Below, in pieces: positions 56,432-62,881 of a stretch of DNA of 64,000 nt (position 1 is its first letter; the number at the start of each line of letters is the position of its first letter). Source of the stretch: an uncultured Bacteroidota bacterium (GTDB lineage Bacteria; Bacteroidota; Bacteroidia; B-17B0; Aurantibacillaceae); NCBI GenBank assembly GCA_937873155.1, contig CALMVZ010000010.1:62001-126000 (forward strand), in the 5' to 3' direction. The translations under genes and the position numbers were made by a program. A model generated the notes under the pieces. It saw nothing but the letters and a program-made list of their open reading frames with translations. It was not told the origin of the DNA and made no database searches.

Positions 56432-56456
56432 AAAAAAGCCCCGGAAAACCGAGGCT
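56432..56456 (-). terminator. Terminator of rpsT
   Basis: Arms AGCCTCGG/CCGGGGCT (one wobble), TTTT loop and T run on minus, 25 bases after the stop codon of rpsT. Confidence 0.88.
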
Positions 56457-56480
56457 ATTATATTGAAAATCAGTGTTTTG

Positions 56481-56738
56481 TTACTTAGCCAAAGCGTTAA
56501 CTTTTTTGGTCAGTTTTGATTTTAGATTTGAGGCTTTGTTTTTATGGATAACGTTACGTTTTGCAAGCTTATCCAACATAGCAGAAACCTTTGGCAAAAG
56601 GTCCTGAGCTTCCTTTTTAGCTGTAGCAGTACGAAGACTTTTTATAGCTGTACGGGTAGATTTAGCATAATAACGGTTTTGTAAACGCTTTGCGTTGTTC
56701 GAACGAATTCTCTTAATTGATGACTTATGATTTGCCAT
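56481..56738 (-). CDS. rpsT: 30S ribosomal protein S20
   Basis: From the ATG at 56738 the protein has 85 residues, the usual S20 length, and starts [22 protein letters not shown]. The Lys/Arg-rich helices ([35 protein letters not shown]) match S20, which binds 16S rRNA early in 30S assembly. Upstream in-frame codons to 56807 are not S20-like and include the promoter. It is a one-gene unit with its own -7 box and terminator. Confidence 0.96.
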   Translation of the reverse strand: MANHKSSIKRIRSNNAKRLQNRYYAKSTRTAIKSLRTATAKKEAQDLLPKVSAMLDKLAKRNVIHKNKASNLKSKLTKKVNALAK

Positions 56739-56778
56739 TCTTTTACTTTTTAAATTTCTTTCCCCAAAATTGGGAGTG

Positions 56779-56786
56779 CAAATATA
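56779..56786 (-). promoter_or_regulatory. -7 box of rpsT
   Basis: TATATTTG on minus, exact match, giving a leader of about 35 bases before the ATG at 56738. Confidence 0.6.
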
Positions 56787-56949
56787 CATTATTTTTTGAA
56801 TATACAAGTGTTAAAAACAATTCCTTAATTCCGCAGACATCTGCGCTGGGGTAAAATTAACAAAAAAATCAGGTAGTAGACTGATCTTAGGCGCGTTTTA
56901 ACATTTCTACTATCACAAATTTTAACAGTTCAGGTTAATATGATATTAT

Positions 56950-56981
56950 ATAATATTATATATATTTGTAATAATATTATA
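56950..56981. promoter_or_regulatory. Twin palindromic boxes around the -7 box of the 145-residue gene
   Basis: ATAATATTATA occurs at 56950-56960 and again, identical, at 56971-56981, 21 bases apart (two helical turns). TATATTTG (56961-56968), the -7 box of the gene at 57002, lies between them. The arrangement suits a repressor binding both sites on one face of the DNA. Confidence 0.5.
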
Positions 56982-57001
56982 AAGTAAAGCAAAGTAAATT
57001 C

Positions 57002-57439
57002 ATGGCGAAAAGAAATAAACTTGAGCAGTTAATGCAGTTGCAGATGACTTTGATGAAGAAGCGAGAAAAGATAAGAGAGGATTTGAATAAAACGGAATCA
57101 GAGTTAGACACAGTTAATAGAGAAATATTAATGGAAGGATTAATTAAGTTAAAAGGTAAGGATATTCAGCCGACAGGGGTTACGATCGGCGATCTGAAAA
57201 TTCCAATTGAATGGAAAACAGATCTTCCGCAAGAAGGTAAAGTTCTTTATGCGTTGAGTTTTCTGAAGAAAGCTACAGTTAGGGAAATTGCCGATCATTT
57301 AATACAGTTTGAAAAGGAAATGAAACCGGATGCAGTTTATAAGATGGTGCAGCAGGTAATTAATAAATTGAAAAAAGAATTTAAAATTAAAGGAACAGAA
57401 GGATATAAAAGTAAATATGAACTTATGATCAGAGGTTAA
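57002..57439 (+). CDS. Small coiled-coil / winged-helix-like protein
   Basis: This 145-residue protein is not a family I recognise. Residues 1-50 form a charged heptad-rich coiled coil (LEQLMQLQMTLMKKREKIREDLNKTESELDTVNREI). Residues 75-145 read like a winged helix: GKVLYALSFLKKATVREIADHL, then a recognition-helix-like DAVYKMVQQVINKLKKEF and a wing with YKSKYEL. A DNA-binding role is plausible. Twin palindromes flank its own -7 box, which would fit autoregulation. It stands alone between rpsT and the transposase. Confidence 0.72.
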   Translation: MAKRNKLEQLMQLQMTLMKKREKIREDLNKTESELDTVNREILMEGLIKLKGKDIQPTGVTIGDLKIPIEWKTDLPQEGKVLYALSFLKKATVREIADHLIQFEKEMKPDAVYKMVQQVINKLKKEFKIKGTEGYKSKYELMIRG

Positions 57440-57440
57440 A

Positions 57441-57475
57441 AAAGAGCCCCGAACGTGGAAGGTTCAGGGCCTTAA
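57441..57475 (-). terminator. Hairpin after the 145-residue gene (T run on minus)
   Basis: Arms GCCCCGAAC/GTTCAGGGC with one mismatch. The run of six A lies 5' of the hairpin on +, so a classical T run exists only for minus-strand transcription; the + side has no T run. Confidence 0.5.
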
Positions 57476-57500
57476 ACCTAAATTTTGACGTGAATCAATG

Positions 57501-57548
57501 TTTTTAGATTAGTATTTCTACCAATACAAATCTAATAAAAATATTGGT
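57501..57548 (+). other. Alternative hairpins upstream of the transposase gene
   Basis: TTAGATT-A-GTATT (from 57504) pairs with AATAC-A-AATCTAA ending near 57536. The same segment ACCAATA (57520-57526) can pair instead with TATTGGT (57542-57548). The two folds exclude each other, as in attenuators, just 5' of the transposase start. Confidence 0.4.
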
Positions 57549-57575
57549 ACGGGTCAAGACATCTTGCTCGTAACA

Positions 57576-58907
57576 ATGTTTAAAGGAACATATACCAAAA
57601 AGCACTTCAACATGCGGGGAGGAATGGATATTCTAATATCTCATTTCTCAAAAATAGGTATATGGAAGAAAATAAATACTCATTTAGGTAATAGATCGCC
57701 GCGAGCAGAATATCGAAATGATGAGGTTTTGCAAACCTGGGTGATTAATGCTTTAAGTGGCAGTAATAGATTAGAACATTCTCAATCAAACAGGCTTTCA
57801 TTATTAAGTCATCCTAAACTAAACAAAGGTATTTCACCAGATACTATTTCCCGGGTTTTCAAATCCTGGGCAACGGATAATATTTATTTTTCAAAAGGTG
57901 AGGGGAGACACAAAAATGCGCCATTGGACAAAGATGAGTATTTAAGAATGCCGCCTGAAGAAAAATTGAAAGCTCATGAGGTAAACATTAATGATAAACT
58001 AAATGATCTTTTAATTGACACTGTAATTAATCTTGGACTTTTAGAAATAGGTAAAGAATATATTTTGGATGTTGATGCGTCCATAATTGAAACTCGTGTT
58101 TCAGATAGCAGGCCTCACTACAAAAGAACAGGGGTTGGTTATTGTCCGGTATTTGCATTACTTGGAGGAGTTCCAATTTACTTAGAAGCAAGAAATGGAA
58201 ATTCAAATGCGGTATTTAGATTAAAAACCGTAATAAAAGCCGCAGTCGAATTAGCCGAATCAAGAGGATTGAAAATAAAATTTGTTAGAAGTGATGCAGC
58301 GGGTAGTGTGCCGGTAACAATAGGATACCTAATTAAGAATAAAATAAATTTTATAATAAGGGCCCACGGCGCATTTACGAAAAACAATGATGGCCATAGA
58401 CCATGGAAAGAATATACGGGAGAAACTTCGCACATACATAGTTTTGCAAATTCTCAGCTTAAATTGAATGATGAGTATGTGAGGCTACTATGGTACAACG
58501 CAACATTCAAATCAAGCAGACCTGGTAGTAAACTTGATGGCCGAAAAAAAATATTTGGAATTCTGACAAGTTTCGAAGATTTAAATGAAAGTGAAATAGT
58601 AAAACTATATAATCAAAGAGGGGGTATGGAACAAGTGTTTTCTTATTTAAATGATCTTGGTATGAAATATATGCCACATCGAGAATTAAAATATAATACC
58701 GTGTTTATGATCGTAACGCTGATCTCTTACACGTTTTTTCTTTACGCAAAAAAGTATCTTGGAACTAAATTACCTTTTGTTAAAGATAACATGGAACCTA
58801 GAACTTTTATTAAAGCATTCATTGAGGTCATCACTAAATGGCACGGAAGAGGGCTAAGGTTTTATACCCGGGCCGAACAGTTCAGGATATTTTCCGGTGT
58901 ACCATAA
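57576..58907 (+). mobile_element. IS1380-like DDE transposase gene
   Basis: The ATG at 57576 (or TTG at 57564) opens a protein of about 443 residues with the IS4/IS1380-type DDE layout: first Asp in YILDVDASIIETR, second Asp in KFVRSDAAGS, and the Glu in LYNQRGGMEQVFSYLNDLG, which follows the YREK-like signature, then PHRELKYN. The gene is full length without frameshift, so it may be active. No matching terminal inverted repeats or target duplication could be seen on either side, so element borders are not defined. It marks the start of the accessory region. Confidence 0.85.
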
Positions 58908-58945
58908 CTTATAAAGCCCAATATATTTACAAATATGTTGTAAAG

Positions 58946-58984
58946 TTGTACCTCGTTGTACACAGCCTGTACAAAATAAATTTG
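58946..58984 (+). promoter_or_regulatory. Promoter with TTGTAC operator-like sites
   Basis: TTG at 58956 and TAAATTTG at 58977-58984 are separated by 18 bases, a good Bacteroidota promoter. The -33 region is covered by the perfect inverted repeat TTGTAC-7 nt-GTACAA (58956-58974), with an extra direct TTGTAC ten bases upstream (58946-58951). It should drive the 56-residue gene at 59059 and looks repressor-controlled. Confidence 0.5.
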
Positions 58985-59058
58985 CGAATTCAATTGTTAA
59001 TTCTCTTGATTAAAGAATGATCATGGGTTAACTTTATGTAACTCATAAATTATTAATC

Positions 59059-59229
59059 ATGGAAAATAAAAAAACAACTTTCTTTCTGGAAGATCATAAC
59101 AGGAGAATGAAAGAAGCAATTGATCAGGCGAAAATGGTACAGGCTGTTTTTACCCTCACGTTTTGCGCGTTCGCATTGACCTACAATGCCGGCGTACAAA
59201 AGGGATTAAGAATGGCGGCAGGAAGTTAA
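59059..59229 (+). CDS. Small protein with one hydrophobic helix
   Basis: A 56-residue frame starting MENKKTTFFLEDHNRRMKEA, with a charged amphipathic helix first and then a hydrophobic stretch MVQAVFTLTFCAFALTYNAG that could span a membrane. It has a good promoter 75-110 bases upstream and ends four bases into the convergent 64-residue gene. No family recognised. Length makes the call tentative, but promoter, composition and tail-to-tail packing support it. Confidence 0.55.
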   Translation: MENKKTTFFLEDHNRRMKEAIDQAKMVQAVFTLTFCAFALTYNAGVQKGLRMAAGS

Positions 59230-59420
59230 TCCTGCCGTTGCCATTCGTTTTTAAAATTATCCAGAACTTCCAGTTTATATGGATCCGGTAAAGTATTTGC
59301 CAAAAAATTCTGTATTTCGGTTTTATCACAGAACGTACTGGCTATTGAGCATAATGTCGGCAAATCAAGTTCGTTAACCAATTTGATGAAATTGGAGTTA
59401 ACGTCGTTTTTTTCCGCCAT
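59226..59420 (-). CDS. Small acidic helical protein, unknown
   Basis: A 64-residue, helix-rich protein (NFIKLVNELDLPTLCSIASTFC, then LPDPYKLEVLDNFKNEW). Its ATG overlaps the stop of the upstream lipoprotein gene by one base (TAATG), so the two are translated together. The second half loosely resembles the end of the 80-residue protein at 61878 (LPNEYYEVCAVAKDVLE). No signal peptide; function unknown. Confidence 0.6.
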   Translation of the reverse strand: MAEKNDVNSNFIKLVNELDLPTLCSIASTFCDKTEIQNFLANTLPDPYKLEVLDNFKNEWQRQD

Positions 59421-59926
59421 TAATCCTGAAGATTGAATGTAGCCTTTACTTCTGAATAATTGCTGTAATCAACATTAGGGTGTTTCTTGATCTGACTACT
59501 TTTGATTAAGACCGCCTTGAATTGGAACGTAGCTGGTGATGTCCAGGGTGATCCGGCAGAACCGTCAGCTTTATCTGTGTTAATGTAGATACTTCCATTC
59601 TCGCCTACTTCAGCATAAACGTTAACGAATCCGCTTACCACATAAGGCAACATAACATAATAATCCGTACCACCGTAATTCGCGTTAAAAATGTAAGTTA
59701 TTACCACATCATCAGCATCAAAACTTGACATCAATCCAGTGTAATAGATAAACTGGGTTGTGGAGTTAAAGTTCCCCGTAAACGTAAAGGTTTTCGCTGA
59801 TGGTCCAGATGCACCTTGCGGCCCTGTTGCACCTTGATCGCCTTTAGGTCCCTGTTTCTTTTCACATCCTGTAATAGCCATCAGTATTATCAATACTACT
59901 GGCAAAAGAGCCTTAATTGTCTTCAT
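59420..59926 (-). CDS. Lipoprotein with short collagen-like repeat
   Basis: A 168-residue lipoprotein: signal peptide with lipobox AITGC (Cys21), then six Gly-X-Y triplets (GPKGDQGATGPQGASGPS, 26-43) and a beta-rich domain of about 120 residues (TFTFTGNFNSTTQFIYYTGL to EVKATFNLQD). Collagen-like stalks in bacterial lipoproteins usually hold a domain away from the membrane. Its -7 box (59942-59949) and a 20-base palindrome lie upstream, shared with the divergent XRE gene. Confidence 0.82.
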   Translation of the reverse strand: MKTIKALLPVVLIILMAITGCEKKQGPKGDQGATGPQGASGPSAKTFTFTGNFNSTTQFIYYTGLMSSFDADDVVITYIFNANYGGTDYYVMLPYVVSGFVNVYAEVGENGSIYINTDKADGSAGSPWTSPATFQFKAVLIKSSQIKKHPNVDYSNYSEVKATFNLQD

Positions 59927-59941
59927 AATGTTTTTTTAAAC

Positions 59942-59949
59942 CAAAAATA
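59942..59949 (-). promoter_or_regulatory. -7 box of the collagen-like lipoprotein gene
   Basis: TATTTTTG on minus matches TAnnTTTG, 15 bases before the ATG at 59926; the palindrome at 59963-59982 covers the -33 position. Confidence 0.5.
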
Positions 59950-59962
59950 TGCAAAAAATACA

Positions 59963-59982
59963 AGGTATGATATATCATACCT
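59963..59982. promoter_or_regulatory. Perfect 20-bp palindrome, likely operator
   Basis: AGGTATGATATATCATACCT is fully self-complementary. It lies between the divergent lipoprotein and XRE-regulator genes, 14-33 bases upstream of the lipoprotein -7 box, where it would block the -33 element. The neighbouring XRE protein is the obvious candidate binder. Confidence 0.6.
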
Positions 59983-60031
59983 AAAAATAAATGGATAAAG
60001 ACCAACTTAATAGCTCAAAGTTTTGAACTAC

Positions 60032-60247
60032 ATGACCGAAAAGGAACTATTTATAAGAATCGGCAAGAACATTACCAGGATCAGAAAATCTAAAGGTTAC
60101 ACTATAAACCATGTTGCTGCTGAATGTGATATGGAAAAAAGCAATCTTATTCCAATCGAGAAAGGCAGAATCAATGTAACAGCCGGAACATTGTTAAGAA
60201 TAGCTGAAGTTTTGGAAGTGGATGTTAAGGAGTTTTTTAAAATTTAG
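60032..60247 (+). CDS. XRE-family HTH regulator
   Basis: A 71-residue protein that is one Cro/C1-type helix-turn-helix domain: IGKNITRIRKSKGYTINHVAAECDMEKSNLIPIEKGRINVTAGTLLRIAEVLEVDVKEFF. The ATG at 60032 is preferred over a TTG three codons earlier. It is divergent from the collagen-like lipoprotein gene, with a 20-base palindrome between them, and probably represses one or both. Confidence 0.88.
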   Translation: MTEKELFIRIGKNITRIRKSKGYTINHVAAECDMEKSNLIPIEKGRINVTAGTLLRIAEVLEVDVKEFFKI

Positions 60248-60366
60248 CTAAAAATATCATTGGGGACTTTAACTAAAAGTTAAATTTTAGATTATTGCTA
60301 CTTAGGTAATTAAGGTCAAAAAATTCCCGTTATAACATTTTAACATTTTTAATCGTTTAAATGCCG

Positions 60367-60374
60367 TATCTTTG
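60367..60374 (+). promoter_or_regulatory. -7 box four bases before the ATG at 60379
   Basis: TATCTTTG, an exact consensus match. With the usual distance from -7 box to transcript start, the mRNA would begin at or next to the ATG, hence leaderless. Confidence 0.5.
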
Positions 60375-60378
60375 AATC

Positions 60379-61077
60379 ATGGCAAAGAACATTTTCATTA
60401 ACCATAATAGCAATGATGCAAAACAACTAAATGATCTGGTTGTTTTACGTGAGTCTATTAATAAATATTATGAAAATGTATCTACCGTATCTAAAGGTGC
60501 CTGTGAGAACTACTTAGAAAATCCGGATGTTTATTATTATGAATGGGATGACGAGCCATTAGTTCATATTCCATATACGGAAGATCCGATACAACATTCA
60601 GTTGGTAAAAAAGTCAAGAAGAAAGAAAGTCTTGTTGAGTATTTTAAAAGCCAATTCGAAAAAATAAAAGAAAAGTATTATCTCGGTGAGTGCGACGAGG
60701 AAATACTCAGAATGCAGTTAGAGTGTTCAGATAACATGATGTTAGCTGAACAGGTAGAAAGACGCTTAACCGTTCAACTGAAAAAATGTTTAGCTGAAGC
60801 GCGCGAATCAAAAACACTTGCATGTGAGATCCTTCTCTTTAAGATAGATCGTATCATTCGAGGCCTTAGTAAGAACAAATACATAAACAATAATTTTATA
60901 AGAGCTCATTTTATTCATGCTCTTATAAGATCACATTTTAGAACATCTCCAGGTGAAAACGATGGTGAACAAGCTCAGTCATTAAACAACGAGAGCACTA
61001 TCAACCCTTATTTAAAAATAATTCACCAGGATGAAATCAAAGAAACAAATTTTAAAGACTGCGAAGCAGCTGCTTAA
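60379..61077 (+). CDS. Unknown 232-residue protein
   Basis: Not recognised. The protein is hydrophilic and mostly helical. Its start AKNIFINHNSNDAKQLNDLVVLRESINKYYENV is followed by a Tyr/Asp-rich patch (DVYYYEWDDEPLVHIPYTEDP), a basic KKVKKKES segment and a long helical part with cysteines (LGECDEEILRMQLECSDNMM). No membrane segment or signal peptide. It begins a three-gene overlapping set (232 residues, 68 residues, XRE), which suggests one transcript with its own regulator. Confidence 0.7.
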   Translation: MAKNIFINHNSNDAKQLNDLVVLRESINKYYENVSTVSKGACENYLENPDVYYYEWDDEPLVHIPYTEDPIQHSVGKKVKKKESLVEYFKSQFEKIKEKYYLGECDEEILRMQLECSDNMMLAEQVERRLTVQLKKCLAEARESKTLACEILLFKIDRIIRGLSKNKYINNNFIRAHFIHALIRSHFRTSPGENDGEQAQSLNNESTINPYLKIIHQDEIKETNFKDCEAAA

Positions 61078-61237
61078 AAAGCATAAAAAAAGCTTAACAA
61101 AAAAGGAAATTGTACTGTATCAGTCAATAATTGAAAGAATAAAATACAGCGCCACAGCAGAAGAAATTCTGAAATGGGTGCTGAAGCTCGCCGCACTTTT
61201 AGCCGGCGTGCATGAGTTAAAGGACTTACTACATTGA
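61031..61237 (+). CDS. Small basic amphipathic protein
   Basis: A 68-residue protein with a Lys-rich N-terminal half (KSKKQILKTAKQLLKKHKKSLTKKEIVL) and a hydrophobic/amphipathic end (EILKWVLKLAALLAGVHELKDLLH). It overlaps the 232-residue gene by 47 bases and the following XRE gene by four, so expression is coupled. The pattern could fit a small toxin or a membrane-associating peptide, but no family is recognised. Its tail resembles that of the 52-residue protein at 61534-61692. Confidence 0.55.
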   Translation: MKSKKQILKTAKQLLKKHKKSLTKKEIVLYQSIIERIKYSATAEEILKWVLKLAALLAGVHELKDLLH

Positions 61238-61527
61238 AAATTGGTTTAGCCATAAAAAAAATCAGAGCCGAAAAAGATATTTCGCAAAAGGAGTTATCCA
61301 AGCGAACTAAAATTTCTGCTACATCGTTATCTCAGATCGAAAAAGGCACAAAGCGCCCTAGCGCGAAAAACCTCACTAAGATCTGCAAAGCACTGGATGT
61401 TCCTGAGTCCTTAATTTATTTCTATGGGCTTGAGGAAAAAGACATACCAGCGAAGAATAGAAAGCTCTATTCAGTAGTTTTTCCTGCCCTGGAAGAAATG
61501 GTCAAAAAATTAATTGTCGCTTCCTAA
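61234..61527 (+). CDS. XRE-family HTH regulator, second copy
   Basis: A 97-residue Cro/C1-type HTH protein: IGLAIKKIRAEKDISQKELSKRTKISATSLSQIEKGTKRPSAKNLTKICKALDVPESLIYFYGL, with a 30-residue tail. The TTG start overlaps the preceding stop (TTGA). Its place as last gene of an overlapping set is typical of antitoxin or autoregulator genes. DNA target unknown. Confidence 0.85.
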   Translation: MKIGLAIKKIRAEKDISQKELSKRTKISATSLSQIEKGTKRPSAKNLTKICKALDVPESLIYFYGLEEKDIPAKNRKLYSVVFPALEEMVKKLIVAS

Positions 61528-61533
61528 AGGCTC

Positions 61534-61692
61534 TTAAAACAACCCCTGGAGGAATTCTATCACTACTGGCATTAATTCCTTTGCCGCCTCAGTTATTAAT
61601 TCATATAACCACTTTACCACTTCTGCCGTGTGTACCATATCGATGAATTTTAAATCGGATTTTTCTTTTGTTTCTTCTATCTTGTTTCTCAT
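61534..61692 (-). CDS. 52-residue amphipathic small protein
   Basis: A frame of 52 codons on minus: MRNKIEETKEKSDLKFIDMV, then AEVVKWLYELITEAAKELMP and VVIEFLQGLF. The first half is charged, the second amphipathic to hydrophobic. The tail pattern AE-hydrophobic2-KW-aliphatic parallels AEEILKWVLKL in the 68-residue protein. It fills an otherwise empty gap and is convergent with the XRE gene. No family recognised; its shortness keeps confidence moderate. Confidence 0.45.
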   Translation of the reverse strand: MRNKIEETKEKSDLKFIDMVHTAEVVKWLYELITEAAKELMPVVIEFLQGLF

Positions 61693-61772
61693 ATTTATAC
61701 GTAGTACCTGATTTTACCTGTACCTTTCTATATATATTTTTGAAAAAAGTAGAATCCGGTCAAAACGTCGAT

Positions 61773-61810
61773 CATTGACAAAATTCTTTGTAAAGTACTG
61801 AATGTCAATG
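61773..61810. promoter_or_regulatory. CATTGACA/TGTCAATG inverted repeat
   Basis: Perfect 8-bp arms separated by 22 bases, with a smaller palindrome CTTTGTAAAG inside. It lies in the divergent promoter region of the 52-residue and 80-residue genes, 57 bases upstream of a -7 box. Confidence 0.4.
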
Positions 61811-61866
61811 CTATTATTTTAAAAAATATTGTTTTTAACCTCAGTTTTATGCCAACACAAATAGTT

Positions 61867-61874
61867 TATATTTG
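61867..61874 (+). promoter_or_regulatory. -7 box three bases before the ATG at 61878
   Basis: TATATTTG, an exact consensus match, three bases from the ATG; again a leaderless transcript is implied. Confidence 0.5.
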
Positions 61875-61877
61875 ATC

Positions 61878-62120
61878 ATGGCCAATAATGAGGAGTTAAA
61901 AATTATTGATGAGATTCAGAACATGCTTCAACAAATGCATGCTGATGGCGTGCTGAAAATGTTGGATTTTTTAAAAGATAAATCTAAAGATGAGATGAAA
62001 GAAATATTCCGGCACTTATCTAAATCCAATCTTAAATACCTTTGTGAAGACATTGCTCTTCCCAACGAATATTATGAAGTATGCGCTGTTGCAAAAGATG
62101 TTCTGGAATCAAAAAAGTAA
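61878..62120 (+). CDS. Small helical protein, unknown
   Basis: An 80-residue acidic, all-helical protein (MANNEELKIIDEIQNMLQQM, LKMLDFLKDKSKDEMKEIFRHLSKS, LPNEYYEVCAVAKDVLESKK). The ATG at 61878 is preferred over the TTG at 61872, which lies inside the -7 box. It is three bases from the next gene and probably co-transcribed with it. No family recognised; its end loosely resembles the 64-residue protein at 59226-59420. Confidence 0.62.
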   Translation: MANNEELKIIDEIQNMLQQMHADGVLKMLDFLKDKSKDEMKEIFRHLSKSNLKYLCEDIALPNEYYEVCAVAKDVLESKK

Positions 62121-62123
62121 ATC

Positions 62124-62426
62124 ATGAAATTAGAGAACATTGTATTAGATAAAACTAAACCGGAATCAGATGTAATCGTTTTAGAACCGGGTACAAATTA
62201 TATTAGCATGCATGGAAAATTGCCTAGTGATGCTGATGTATGGATACAACTTGATAATGTTGGCTTAGGAAGTGTGAAGCTATTGATTCCACATGTCGAT
62301 TTCAATCAAAATTTATTTGAATCATTACAACAACACAAGAGGTTTTTTGCTTCTATTCAGTTTAGTTCAAATAGTGTAGTCAATGGAAATTCCTATGTGA
62401 TAACCGTAAAACACGGAATTATTTAA
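62124..62426 (+). CDS. Small beta-rich protein, unknown
   Basis: A 100-residue protein with alternating strands (ENIVLDKTKPESDVIVLEPGTNYISMHG, ADVWIQLDNVGLGSVKLLIPHVDF, FFASIQFSSNSVVNGNSYVITVKHG). It looks like a small beta-sandwich. No signal peptide. It follows the 80-residue gene by three bases and overlaps the convergent gene by eight bases. Function unknown. Confidence 0.6.
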   Translation: MKLENIVLDKTKPESDVIVLEPGTNYISMHGKLPSDADVWIQLDNVGLGSVKLLIPHVDFNQNLFESLQQHKRFFASIQFSSNSVVNGNSYVITVKHGII

Positions 62427-62877
62427 TTGGTATAACAAAAGTACTTGCAGCAAACTTTATTTTTGGTGTACCATCACTTCTATCGGTTCTTATCACTAGC
62501 ATACCAGCAAGTGACATGTAATCGATAGTTCTGTAAATTTCTTCTCTTGTGAAACCTTCCTGTGGATCCGACGCGTAAGAGTATGGGAAACCCTGATCAA
62601 GACGATTTTTAATCATGTAGTCCATTGCTTCGGATTTACTAAACCATCCTGGTTGATCTTTTATAGAAAGTCCCATTTTCACGATATGCATAATAGCTGA
62701 TGCAGTTCGGAAAGATCTTGTTTTTGTTAAATCGTATAATTCCTCTTTTGGGAGACTAGAAATATCTCGGTTTTCATTAAGCCAATTTCGGCCTTCAGAA
62801 TCGGGGTTTTCTGGGTTTTTTGAGGAGTTTTCCTGATGCATGCAAAACTGATTTAAAATGTAAAACAAGTCCTGCAT
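62419..62877 (-). CDS. Unknown 152-residue protein, possible winged helix
   Basis: Not recognised. The protein has a disordered polar N-terminus (HQENSSKNPENPDSEG), then helices (TASAIMHIVKMGLSIKD; FSKSEAMDYMIKNRL) and an end GFTREEIYRTIDYMSLAGMLVIRTDRSDGTPKIKFAAS, which has the helix-helix-wing order of a winged-helix domain. It could bind DNA. Directly upstream of its ATG lie two overlapping inverted repeats (62882-62912). Confidence 0.6.
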   Translation of the reverse strand: MQDLFYILNQFCMHQENSSKNPENPDSEGRNWLNENRDISSLPKEELYDLTKTRSFRTASAIMHIVKMGLSIKDQPGWFSKSEAMDYMIKNRLDQGFPYSYASDPQEGFTREEIYRTIDYMSLAGMLVIRTDRSDGTPKIKFAASTFVIPIK

Positions 62878-62881
62878 GACC

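Noticed and set aside
57441-57475. Terminator for the + strand 145-residue gene
   Set aside because: The T run needed lies on the other strand; kept only as a minus-oriented or vestigial hairpin.
57440-59058. Terminal inverted repeats of the insertion sequence
   Set aside because: Both flanks were read on both strands; no matching ends longer than a few bases were found.
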